Shown in pieces: positions 1 to 5,640 of a DNA stretch of 15,748 bases. The stretch covers positions 1 to 15,748 of the forward strand of contig CAMFGQ010000022.1 in the NCBI GenBank assembly GCA_945950065.1. The letters run 5' to 3'. The notes beneath the pieces are model-generated. The model was given only the letters and a program-made list of their open reading frames with translations. It was not told the DNA's origin and did no database searches. The stretch is from an uncultured Clostridia bacterium (lineage in GTDB: Bacteria; Bacillota; Clostridia; Peptostreptococcales; Acidaminobacteraceae). The position numbers and the translations under genes were made by a program. Numbering within the stretch: the first letter of the stretch is position 1; each line of letters begins with the position of its first letter.

Positions 1-752
1 GAAGAAAAGTTTGCACAATTCTCCTTTATACGAATAAAGCCCTCTCCCGTAGAGAAAATGTTTTCATCAATGTAGGCAAGAGCCCTTGATGTGTCATAGA
101 TATAGTTTTCATACTGACTGCCAAGATAATTCAGTGGATTTGACTTGGGACCGTATTCTGGCCAAAGCGCATCGTAAAGGGGCATTTTCTCTCCACGAAA
201 CTCATAGTCAATGTATGGCTTCATGGCCTCCACTTGCTCCTCAAAGGAATGATCAAAGAGAGGTTCCCGCTGAATGTAATCGTGGAATTCAATGTCATCA
301 TGATAGCGTCTATAGATTTTCCACTGGCCATCATGAAGGGTTAAGAGAAAATAGTTTTTCCCTAGATAGAAATAAGGTGGATAGGTTAAGTCTCGATCCC
401 CGATTAATTCATATCCCACCTCAACCAAATCATCTTTTATCCACAGCACATCAGTGATTTCCACGGTTAAAGGAAACCTTTCGGTTTCTACGTAACAGTA
501 ATCCTTCTCTTTAATATAGGCCCGTCTAGCGTTTATCAGGCGATAGCTCATAGCAAAGTTTCGATTCACAACGGATTCTAGATCTAAATAGGATGAAATG
601 TCTCTGGTGTCACATGCTAGATATCCTTCATACAATACCTCAATATATTCTTTTACCACTTCTTCAGGAGGAACTTCCTTGGAATTCTCCTGGGCAAAGC
701 TTGGGGAGCTTAGGACAAAAAGACCTAAAAGCAACACCAAAACACGTTTCAT
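1..752 (-). CDS. Secreted protein with start of an amidase-like (Amidase_6 type) domain, partial
   Basis: The gene is read on the minus strand from ATG at 752 and is still open at the left edge (250 codons visible, no stop). A GAGG ribosome binding site lies 5 bases before the ATG. Residues 1-20 form a typical signal peptide (basic start, Leu/Val-rich core, cleavage probably after SFA), so the product is exported. Residues 30-170 form an alpha/beta region I do not recognise. From about residue 217 the pattern YDTSRALAYIDENIF...ENCANFSS matches the beginning of the putative amidase domain found in many clostridial secreted proteins, where a Cys followed by x-N-F is the proposed catalytic residue (here Cys246). 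Most of the catalytic domain lies outside the window, so the enzymatic call is an inference; export is well supported. A role in cell wall or peptide hydrolysis is possible but not shown. Confidence 0.6.
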   Translation of the reverse strand, partial: MKRVLVLLLGLFVLSSPSFAQENSKEVPPEEVVKEYIEVLYEGYLACDTRDISSYLDLESVVNRNFAMSYRLINARRAYIKEKDYCYVETERFPLTVEITDVLWIKDDLVEVGYELIGDRDLTYPPYFYLGKNYFLLTLHDGQWKIYRRYHDDIEFHDYIQREPLFDHSFEEQVEAMKPYIDYEFRGEKMPLYDALWPEYGPKSNPLNYLGSQYENYIYDTSRALAYIDENIFSTGEGFIRIKENCANFS

Positions 753-796
753 GGATTCCTCACTTTTTTCCTTTTAAAGAATGTCAATGTATCTCT

Positions 797-824
797 ATTC
801 TACAGTCTTTCTACATAAGAGCAA
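797..824 (-). promoter_or_regulatory. Possible weak promoter of the secreted amidase-like gene
   Basis: On the minus strand TTGCTC (819-824) and TAGAAT (797-802) are separated by 16 bases, about 45 bases before the start codon at 752. The -10 is good and the -35 poor, so this is tentative. Confidence 0.35.
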
Positions 825-845
825 GGGAAATAAAAGTCATCTTTA

Positions 846-876
846 CAAATAAACAGCCACCAATAAGTGGTGACTG
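846..876 (-). terminator. Rho-independent terminator after the small XRE regulator gene
   Basis: On the minus strand CAGTCACCA (868-876) can pair with TGGTGGCTG (854-862) through nine pairs including one G-U, with a 5-base loop. It is followed by TTTATTTG. It lies 27 bases after the stop codon of the minus-strand regulator gene at 904-1104. Confidence 0.7.
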
Positions 877-903
877 AAGATAACATCGAAAGGGAAAGTA
901 ATC

Positions 904-1104
904 CTAATCGTCGAAAAATAGTTCTTGTACAGTTTTATTATAATAGTTAGCAATTTTAATTTTTATAGGATCCCGTGGAATCCGTTCACCAGTTTCATAC
1001 ATACACAAAGCCGAGCGACTAATACCTAGAGCTTTACTTACTTCATCTCCTGTTTTGATACCGCGAAGTTCAACCAAGCGGCGTCCAATGGCTTTCGGAT
1101 TCAT
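904..1104 (-). CDS. Small XRE-family DNA-binding regulator
   Basis: This 66-residue protein is almost entirely a Cro/C1-type helix-turn-helix domain. GDEVSKALGISRSALCMYETGERIPRD (about residues 19-45) has the usual helix-turn-helix spacing and the recognition-helix pattern ending in YE.G.R.P, and the tail KIANYYNKTVQELFF is the typical fifth helix. No other domain is present, so it is a stand-alone repressor or activator. The start at 1104 is supported by AAGGAGG 5 bases upstream. It has its own promoter (1124-1152) and terminator (846-876), so it is a one-gene unit. It is divergent from a second XRE gene at 1343. Such short regulators often come from phage or other mobile elements, but nothing else here points to one. 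The target is unknown; self-regulation is plausible. Confidence 0.9.
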   Translation of the reverse strand: MNPKAIGRRLVELRGIKTGDEVSKALGISRSALCMYETGERIPRDPIKIKIANYYNKTVQELFFDD

Positions 1105-1123
1105 AGTATCCTCCTTATTAGTT

Positions 1124-1152
1124 ATTGTACACTATCTGTGAACCTCAGTCAA
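1124..1152 (-). promoter_or_regulatory. Promoter of the 66-residue XRE regulator
   Basis: On the minus strand TTGACT (1147-1152), 17 bases, then TACAAT (1124-1129). The expected transcription start is just ahead of the AAGGAGG ribosome binding site, giving a very short leader. Confidence 0.75.
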
Positions 1153-1239
1153 ATCTACACTAGCTTTGAGCAATAAAAGAAAGAAGCTCTTCACATCTAA
1201 ACCTTTATTTTCTAACTTTTAACAAACAAGCTAAAGGAA

Positions 1240-1256
1240 TCGACACCCAGTGTCGA
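1240..1256. promoter_or_regulatory. Perfect inverted repeat, candidate XRE operator
   Basis: TCGACAC, three bases (CCA), GTGTCGA: a perfect 7+3+7 inverted repeat between the two divergent XRE genes, ending 24 bases before the -35 of the plus-strand gene. It is followed by A residues on the plus strand and by no T run on the minus strand, so it does not fit a terminator. The size and dyad symmetry fit a site for a dimeric helix-turn-helix protein. Which regulator binds it is an inference. Confidence 0.5.
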
Positions 1257-1280
1257 AAAAAGACGATAATGGTTACAAGA

Positions 1281-1309
1281 TTGCCTTTTCTTCACGATAC
1301 GTGTATAAT
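1281..1309 (+). promoter_or_regulatory. Promoter of the 101-residue XRE regulator
   Basis: TTGCCT (1281-1286), 17 bases, TATAAT (1304-1309), a perfect -10. The start codon is 33 bases downstream. Within the spacer CACG-ATA-CGTG (1293-1303) is a short imperfect dyad. Confidence 0.75.
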
Positions 1310-1342
1310 GGGAGTGGATTTGTCAGGTAAAGGGGGAGTGCT

Positions 1343-1648
1343 ATGACACTTGGACAAAAACTAAAATACTTCCGTGAAAAGCGTAAAATGACGCAAACAG
1401 AATTAGGCCACCATCTAGGTGTAAAAAAAAGTACCATCAGCATGTACGAAAACAACCGAAGAAGACCAGCCACCGCTACTCTTTTTGAAATCTGCAGAGT
1501 TCTCAACATCAGCTTAATTGATCTGGGACTGGTCAATCTTGAATCTTCTGTCATTCGGGACCCTATTTTAAAAGATCTCAATCCCGAGGGAGTAGCCGAA
1601 GTAAAGAAGCTGGCTGATGAACTGAGGAAAACAAAACGAAAAAAATAG
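1343..1648 (+). CDS. XRE-family DNA-binding regulator with charged tail
   Basis: This 101-residue protein has a Cro/C1-type helix-turn-helix at about residues 5-59: LKYFREKRKMTQTELGHHLG is followed by VKKSTISMYENNRRRPATATL, a textbook match to the family. Residues 60-101 form a short acidic then basic helical tail (GVAEVKKLADELRKTKRKK) that may help dimerisation. GGGGGAG a few bases before the ATG serves as ribosome binding site, and a good promoter lies at 1281-1309. It is divergent from a smaller XRE gene (904-1104) and convergent with uppP, with which it shares a terminator hairpin. The inverted repeat at 1240-1256 is a possible target. The regulated genes cannot be told from the sequence. 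Confidence 0.9.
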   Translation: MTLGQKLKYFREKRKMTQTELGHHLGVKKSTISMYENNRRRPATATLFEICRVLNISLIDLGLVNLESSVIRDPILKDLNPEGVAEVKKLADELRKTKRKK

Positions 1649-1663
1649 CACCTGAGGGTGCTA
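1639..1663. terminator. Terminator hairpin shared by convergent XRE gene and uppP
   Basis: TAGCACC (1646-1652), loop TGAG, GGTGCTA (1657-1663). Each arm contains the TAG stop codon of one of the two convergent genes. Reading on the minus strand the stem is followed by seven T residues (from 1645 down to 1639), so termination is expected to be strong for uppP. The plus-strand side has only AATTACTTTT. Confidence 0.75.
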
Positions 1664-2479
1664 AATTACTTTTAAGAGACCTAGCGCAAGGACAAGCAGC
1701 CCCAGCACAATACGATACCAACCAAATAGTTTGAAGTCATGTTTCTTGATATAGCCCATGAGAAAGCGAATCACAAAAACACTGGTAAGATAACTTACAG
1801 CCATACTGATCACAAGAATAAAGAACTCAAAGGGACTAAATCCCCCAAACTTTCTTAGTTCTAATAGTGACGCTCCAAACATGGCTGGTATTGCCATAAA
1901 GAAGGTAAACTCTGCCGCAATGGTACGACTAAAGCCTAAAGAAATCCCACCAAGAATGGTGGAACCACTTCTGGATGTTCCTGGAAAGATGGCTGCAAGA
2001 AGCTGAAAGATCCCCACAAGAAAAGCATCTTTATAGCTTATCTTCTTCAAAGATGTGATCTTTGGCTCAATGTCTTTGTTTCTATTTTCAAAAAGGATGA
2101 AGAGAATCCCCACCACGATAAGAGCCAAGGCTACAGAAATCGCATTATAAAAGAGTTTGTAAAACACATCCTTATAGAGAATGCCAATGACAGCTGCTGG
2201 GATGGATGCAAAGACGATCTTAAACCACATGATCAGAATGTCGCGTTTAATCCCAAAGGGTTTAAAGGTAAAAGGAAAGATATCCTTCCAAAACAAAACC
2301 ACTACTGCAAGAATAGCACCCAGTTGGATCACCACCAGATACATCTCCATAAAGGCTTCTGTTACCTCAAGATCAATGAACTCTCTTAGGAGAATCATGT
2401 GCCCCGTACTGCTAATAGGAAGCCACTCTGTCACACCCTCTAAAATACCAAAGAGAATGGCCTTTAAGAGGTTAAGCAT
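1661..2479 (-). CDS. uppP: Undecaprenyl-diphosphatase (BacA/UppP)
   Basis: This integral membrane enzyme removes a phosphate from undecaprenyl diphosphate outside the membrane, recycling the lipid carrier for peptidoglycan and other wall polymers; extra copies give bacitracin resistance. The 272-residue length is normal. Both family signatures are present: EGVTEWLPISSTGH at residues 14-27 (catalytic Glu region) and PGTSRSGST at 166-174 with the essential Arg170. Several hydrophobic segments, the last reaching residue 272, fit the polytopic family. The start at 2479 has GGAGGGAAG directly before it. The gene overlaps the upstream cupin gene by 16 bases and so is probably translated with it, and ends at the shared terminator at 1639-1663. 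Family identity is very sure. Confidence 0.96.
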   Translation of the reverse strand: MLNLLKAILFGILEGVTEWLPISSTGHMILLREFIDLEVTEAFMEMYLVVIQLGAILAVVVLFWKDIFPFTFKPFGIKRDILIMWFKIVFASIPAAVIGILYKDVFYKLFYNAISVALALIVVGILFILFENRNKDIEPKITSLKKISYKDAFLVGIFQLLAAIFPGTSRSGSTILGGISLGFSRTIAAEFTFFMAIPAMFGASLLELRKFGGFSPFEFFILVISMAVSYLTSVFVIRFLMGYIKKHDFKLFGWYRIVLGLLVLALGLLKVI

Positions 2480-2829
2480 CTTCCCTCCTCAATGATCACC
2501 GCAAGCAGCTCAGCATCTTCAGCATTGGGATTGCGCACACCATGTTCCACTTCATTTCGTGTGAAGGCTACATCTCCTGGGTACATTTTGATCCACTCTC
2601 CTTGATCCAGAGCTTCCACTTCTCCTTTGAGGATGTAGTATATTTCTACTTCTCCTTTATGGGTATGGGGGCCAATGGACTGGCCTTCTTTGAGGGTAAG
2701 GAGGGAGAAAATCCGTGTCATCCCTAGGCTCTCTTCTTTTTCCAAAATATCCAAGAAGGCAAGATCTCCTTTACCTCCGAAAACATTGGTTGCAATGCGA
2801 GTTTTCATCTCTTCTTTTCGTTTGATCAT
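2464..2829 (-). CDS. Small single-domain cupin protein
   Basis: This 121-residue protein is one cupin beta-barrel. The first cupin motif carries the metal ligands His55, His57 and Glu62 (GPHTHKGEVEIYYILKG). The second carries His96 in PGDVAFTRNEVEHGVRN. A metal-binding site is therefore complete, but the substrate is not readable; small cupins of this type include isomerases, dioxygenases and sugar-binding sensors. The ATG at 2829 has AAAGGA 7 bases upstream; ATG at residue 8 is an alternative. The gene precedes uppP and overlaps it by 16 bases, so the two are likely cotranscribed, although no known link joins them. The start region is divergent from the membrane protein genes at 2905. Confidence 0.85.
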   Translation of the reverse strand: MIKRKEEMKTRIATNVFGGKGDLAFLDILEKEESLGMTRIFSLLTLKEGQSIGPHTHKGEVEIYYILKGEVEALDQGEWIKMYPGDVAFTRNEVEHGVRNPNAEDAELLAVIIEEGRCLTS

Positions 2830-2857
2830 AAATCTATCCTTTCAGTCCTCTTCTTCA

Positions 2858-2886
2858 TTAACATGATTTGGCCTTTATGTTAAACT
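2858..2886 (+). promoter_or_regulatory. Promoter of the tandem membrane-protein genes
   Basis: TTAACA (2858-2863), 17 bases, TAAACT (2881-2886), 18 bases before the ATG at 2905. It overlaps the promoter for the opposite strand. TTAACAT (2858-2864) and ATGTTAA (2877-2883) form an inverted repeat with a 12-base spacer. Confidence 0.5.
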
Positions 2887-2905
2887 AGTAAAAAGAGGTT
2901 TTCAA
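2877..2905 (-). promoter_or_regulatory. Promoter of the cupin-uppP pair
   Basis: On the minus strand TTGAAA (2900-2905), 17 bases, TAACAT (2877-2882). It overlaps the opposing promoter, so the two units probably compete for RNA polymerase. Confidence 0.45.
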
Positions 2906-3420
2906 TGAAAATACAAGTAAAATTTGGAATGCGTATCGTTAAAACCATTCTAGCTGTTTTGCTTTCCATTGTCATTACGGAAATCTATGGAGGCAATTCT
3001 TTCTTTGCCGTCATTGCAGCTATCCTGTGTATGCAGAAAGATCCCAGAGAAGGCTATGACCGCGGTTTAATCCGCGTCAAGGGTACTTTGATTGGTGGTG
3101 CCTTCGGGTTGATTTCACTGCTTCTTTTTCAAGCACTTCACATCCAGTACCAGAGTATTCCCTATCTTCTCATCGTTGCCTTTATGGCAGCTCCCATCAT
3201 CAATCTTAATCTTTGGCTGAGTAGTCCCAAAACAGCACGTTTTTCTTGTGTTGTGTACTATTCCGTGGTCATTGGAAAATTCCAAGGGCTTGAACCCTTT
3301 CTCTACGTAGGAGGCAGGATGTTAGATACCATGACGGGTATCGGCGTTGCACTTCTAATCAACTACATCTTTCCGTCAACCATGCATCCCATAGACCTTC
3401 TTGATGAGGAGGTACAATAA
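2905..3420 (+). CDS. Half-size aromatic acid exporter (ArAE_1/FUSC-like) membrane protein, copy 1
   Basis: This 171-residue protein consists mainly of hydrophobic helices. The N-terminal pattern FGMRIVKTILAVLLSIVI, a short loop, FFAVIAAILCMQKDPREGYDRGLIRVKGTLIGGAFGL, and a later helix pair ending at about residue 157 match the membrane domain of the aromatic acid exporter family (PF06081-like) common in Firmicutes. Full-length members are around twice as long, with a cytoplasmic C-terminal helical domain; here only the membrane part exists. AGAGG lies 6 bases before the ATG. The next gene begins one base after the stop and encodes a paralogue of the same size, with over half of aligned residues identical by eye, so the two may work together. 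The transported substrate is unknown. Confidence 0.75.
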   Translation: MKIQVKFGMRIVKTILAVLLSIVITEIYGGNSFFAVIAAILCMQKDPREGYDRGLIRVKGTLIGGAFGLISLLLFQALHIQYQSIPYLLIVAFMAAPIINLNLWLSSPKTARFSCVVYYSVVIGKFQGLEPFLYVGGRMLDTMTGIGVALLINYIFPSTMHPIDLLDEEVQ

Positions 3421-3421
3421 A

Positions 3422-3913
3422 ATGAAATTCGGTCTACGCATCCAAAAGACCATTCTGGCTATTTTTCTCTGCTTTATGATTGATATTTTCCGTGAAGGGA
3501 TGCCCTTCTACTCCATTATTGCTGCAACCCTATGTATGCAGAAAGACCCCAAAATGGGCTTCGAGCAGGGACTGCGACGTGCAGCAGGCACCTTAGTTGG
3601 AGGTGCTTTTGGTCTCTTGACCATTTGGGTTTTTCAGGCACTGTCCATCGAATACAAGACACTGCCCTATGTCATCATTGTTGCCCTAATGGCGGCTCCC
3701 ATTATCAATGTGAACCTGCTTATTGGTCTACCCGAGACGGCAGGATTTTCTTGCGTTGTCTATTATTCTGTGGTTGTGGGACACATTATGGATGTCTCTC
3801 CCCTGCTTTTTGTTGCTAATCGTATGCTGGACACACTCATTGGCATTGCCGTTGCCATTGTGGTGAACAAAGTCATTCCTAAAAGAGATGAAGAATCTCC
3901 TCTGGTGACTTAA
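3422..3913 (+). CDS. Half-size aromatic acid exporter (ArAE_1/FUSC-like) membrane protein, copy 2
   Basis: This 163-residue paralogue of the preceding gene shares blocks such as LCMQKDP, GTL.GGAFGL, MAAPIIN and FSCVVYYSVV in the same order, so the pair arose by tandem duplication. I start it at ATG 3422, because GAGGAGG (end of gene 1) precedes this codon by 9 bases and the protein then aligns with the KFGMRI start of copy 1. An in-frame ATG at 3401 lies before that ribosome binding site and is less likely. The protein is membrane-embedded and lacks the soluble C-terminal domain of full-length family members. Its last 35 bases overlap, on the opposite strand, the end of the HAD phosphatase gene. 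Function beyond a probable transporter is not known. Confidence 0.75.
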   Translation: MKFGLRIQKTILAIFLCFMIDIFREGMPFYSIIAATLCMQKDPKMGFEQGLRRAAGTLVGGAFGLLTIWVFQALSIEYKTLPYVIIVALMAAPIINVNLLIGLPETAGFSCVVYYSVVVGHIMDVSPLLFVANRMLDTLIGIAVAIVVNKVIPKRDEESPLVT

Positions 3914-4502
3914 GTCTGGCTTCTTCCTCTCGATGGCCATAACCCCATTCCACCAGATAACCAGCACATCCTGCATTTTTGGCTACCTCTAGATCAATGG
4001 AGCTATCTCCTACATAGATGACTTCTTCTGGGCTAAGGCCCATTTTTTCAATGAGAGAGAAGAGTCCTCGCGGATCAGGCTTGCGCTCATAGCCAGCATC
4101 GGTTCCTAAAACATAGGGGAAAACCCCCGGGAAATATTCTTCGCATATTTTAATCAGGCCACTGTGATGTTTGTTGCTCAGTACCCCAAGGAGAATGCCT
4201 CTTTCTTCTAGAGCTGAAAGCATGTCTACAATCCCCTCGTAGGGTTCGGTATAGTGGCTAAGATTCTCATTGTAGTACTCTTTGTACAAAACCACCATCT
4301 CGCTAGGGTTTTCTTCTCCACTGAGTTTTTCCATCAGCACAACAGGACCCTTGCCAAGAGCAAGGGCTACATCTTTCTCGGTTTTTTCAGGATAGCCAAA
4401 TTGTCTCAGTGCAACATTCACGGCTACCTGTAGGTCCTTTAAAGTATTGAGCAGAGTTCCATCTAGATCAAAAAGAACTGCTTTGATTGTCTTTTTTTCC
4501 AT
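3879..4502 (-). CDS. HAD-superfamily phosphatase (Gph/PpaX-like)
   Basis: This 207-residue soluble hydrolase of the haloacid dehalogenase superfamily is closest in pattern to phosphoglycolate phosphatase and pyrophosphatase PpaX. All four catalytic motifs are present: FDLDGT with nucleophile Asp12 and Asp14; LSNK with Ser109; KPDP with Lys141; and VGDSSIDLEVAKNAG with Asp166 and Asp170. The helical cap between residues 18 and 85 is of the C1 type used by small-metabolite phosphatases. The true substrate cannot be read from sequence. The ATG at 4502 has GGAGG 9 bases upstream. The first 35 bases overlap the end of the upstream M1-like gene, so the two are probably translationally coupled, and the last 35 bases overlap the convergent membrane protein gene. 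Confidence 0.9.
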   Translation of the reverse strand: MEKKTIKAVLFDLDGTLLNTLKDLQVAVNVALRQFGYPEKTEKDVALALGKGPVVLMEKLSGEENPSEMVVLYKEYYNENLSHYTEPYEGIVDMLSALEERGILLGVLSNKHHSGLIKICEEYFPGVFPYVLGTDAGYERKPDPRGLFSLIEKMGLSPEEVIYVGDSSIDLEVAKNAGCAGYLVEWGYGHREEEARLKSPEEILHLF

Positions 4503-5586
4503 AGAGTCTTTCCTCCAAAAAATCTTTCACTCCTTCTTTCCATGCAAGAGAAGAAAAAGTATCGTAGAAATGATGAAGATCGGTTCTACGCTGGCGATGC
4601 CTTTCTAGGAAAATTTTCATAATCTGATCCATTTGCTCCTGACCAAGGAAGTCTTCTAATTCCTCAAGCAAGAGCCAGCTTGCAAGGGCTAGATCTCGAC
4701 CCACCAATTGCTCCAAGGGTTTTCCAGCAATAAGGTCCTTTCTTTCCTGTGCTTCTTCTAGGAACGCTTCATACTCTTGATTGCTATAAAGCAGCTTGAG
4801 GACTCTTCCAGTAAAGTATAGATTCAATCCTTCGATTAAAAATTCTGGTTTTTCATCGGCATCCACACCCCAGCCCAGCCCAATATAACTACGCAGCACT
4901 TCTTCAAAGCCACGCAGACCCTTCTCCTCTTCAGGCCAGACAAAGAAAATCGTCCCACCATAGAGAAATGGTTTCTCACCAGAAGGGAGTACCACATAGC
5001 GCAGAGGTTGAGGAAAAACACCACTCCCCAGATGACGGGTTAAATAATCATGACCTTCTCGAAGCATACGACTTAAGAGTTCAAGATTGGAGGCTTTTTT
5101 CAACAGATAGATTTCGCCCGAAAAAATACGATCCCCAAGATACTTGGCAATACTAAAGACAGGTGGAGTACTTCCACTAAAACGAAAACGAAGTAGTTTG
5201 TTGTGGTGTTGCACCTTCAGGAGTTCGTGGGAGCTAAGGACAACATAATCATCGGGCAAAATGACTTCTGTCTCCCGTATTCTAGGTTGATCTTCACCAA
5301 AGAGGGGGAGAATAACTCCATCATCTTCAATAAAAAACCATTGTTTTTCCATAGGAAGACGCAACTGATACTGCAGTTCATAACGATGTCCCATAGGAAG
5401 ATCATAAACTTCCAGATTTCCCATTCTTTTGGGGATGATGCTGCTTTCCTCTCCATCGACAAGAAGGCGATTTAAAGAGCAGTCTTTATTAAGACTAAAA
5501 CTACGGTTGGGGATTTCCCAGCTGTTTAGGGTAAAATTGACTTGGAAGATACCCAGCTTTGGACTAAAATTTATCTGTGTTTTCAT
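4468..5586 (-). CDS. M1 aminopeptidase-like protein apparently lacking the zinc site
   Basis: This 372-residue protein starts at ATG 5586, which has GGAGG 6 bases upstream; an in-frame upstream codon at 5667 lacks a ribosome binding site and precedes the probable -10 box. Residues 1-160 look like the beta-rich N-terminal domain of M1 (gluzincin) peptidases. Residues 195-260 resemble their catalytic segment in layout: a strand with FLYGGTIFFV, then FEEVLRSYIGLGWG where M1 enzymes carry HExxH, then FLIEGLNLYF where they carry WLxEG(F)xxY. The two zinc-binding His residues are absent, so if the assignment is right this is a non-catalytic relative. Residues 265-372 are helical. No signal peptide is seen. 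It overlaps the HAD phosphatase and is divergent from a GTPase. The family call is by pattern only, without a search; function unknown. Confidence 0.5.
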   Translation of the reverse strand: MKTQINFSPKLGIFQVNFTLNSWEIPNRSFSLNKDCSLNRLLVDGEESSIIPKRMGNLEVYDLPMGHRYELQYQLRLPMEKQWFFIEDDGVILPLFGEDQPRIRETEVILPDDYVVLSSHELLKVQHHNKLLRFRFSGSTPPVFSIAKYLGDRIFSGEIYLLKKASNLELLSRMLREGHDYLTRHLGSGVFPQPLRYVVLPSGEKPFLYGGTIFFVWPEEEKGLRGFEEVLRSYIGLGWGVDADEKPEFLIEGLNLYFTGRVLKLLYSNQEYEAFLEEAQERKDLIAGKPLEQLVGRDLALASWLLLEELEDFLGQEQMDQIMKIFLERHRQRRTDLHHFYDTFSSLAWKEGVKDFLEERLYGKKDNQSSSF

Positions 5587-5611
5587 AACTGCCCTCCTGA
5601 AGGGTATTATA
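5582..5611. promoter_or_regulatory. Overlapping divergent promoter elements between M1-like gene and GTPase
   Basis: GTATTATAC reads as TATAAT on the minus strand (5606-5611) and TATTAT on the plus strand (5605-5610). On the plus strand TTCATA at 5582-5587 lies 17 bases upstream, giving a weak full promoter for the GTPase. On the minus strand only the -10 is convincing. The 54-base gap between start codons leaves little room for anything else. Confidence 0.4.
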
Positions 5612-5640
5612 CACCATAGTACATCTCTCGAGAGGTTATT

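Noticed and set aside
86..877. Plus-strand open frames at the left end
   Set aside because: They are antisense to a minus-strand gene with a signal peptide and domain pattern; they have no recognisable protein features.
1273..1581. Minus-strand open frame opposite the XRE gene
   Set aside because: It lies opposite a clear helix-turn-helix gene with promoter and ribosome site, and its translation shows no family pattern.
5217..5237. HELLK sequence in the M1-like protein as a zinc site
   Set aside because: It is HExxK, not HExxH, and lies in the N-terminal beta region far from the expected helix; taken as chance.
5625..5634. CTCTCGAGAG palindrome just before the GTPase start codon
   Set aside because: A ten-base palindrome without a loop that overlaps the ribosome site; too short to claim as operator or RNA switch.
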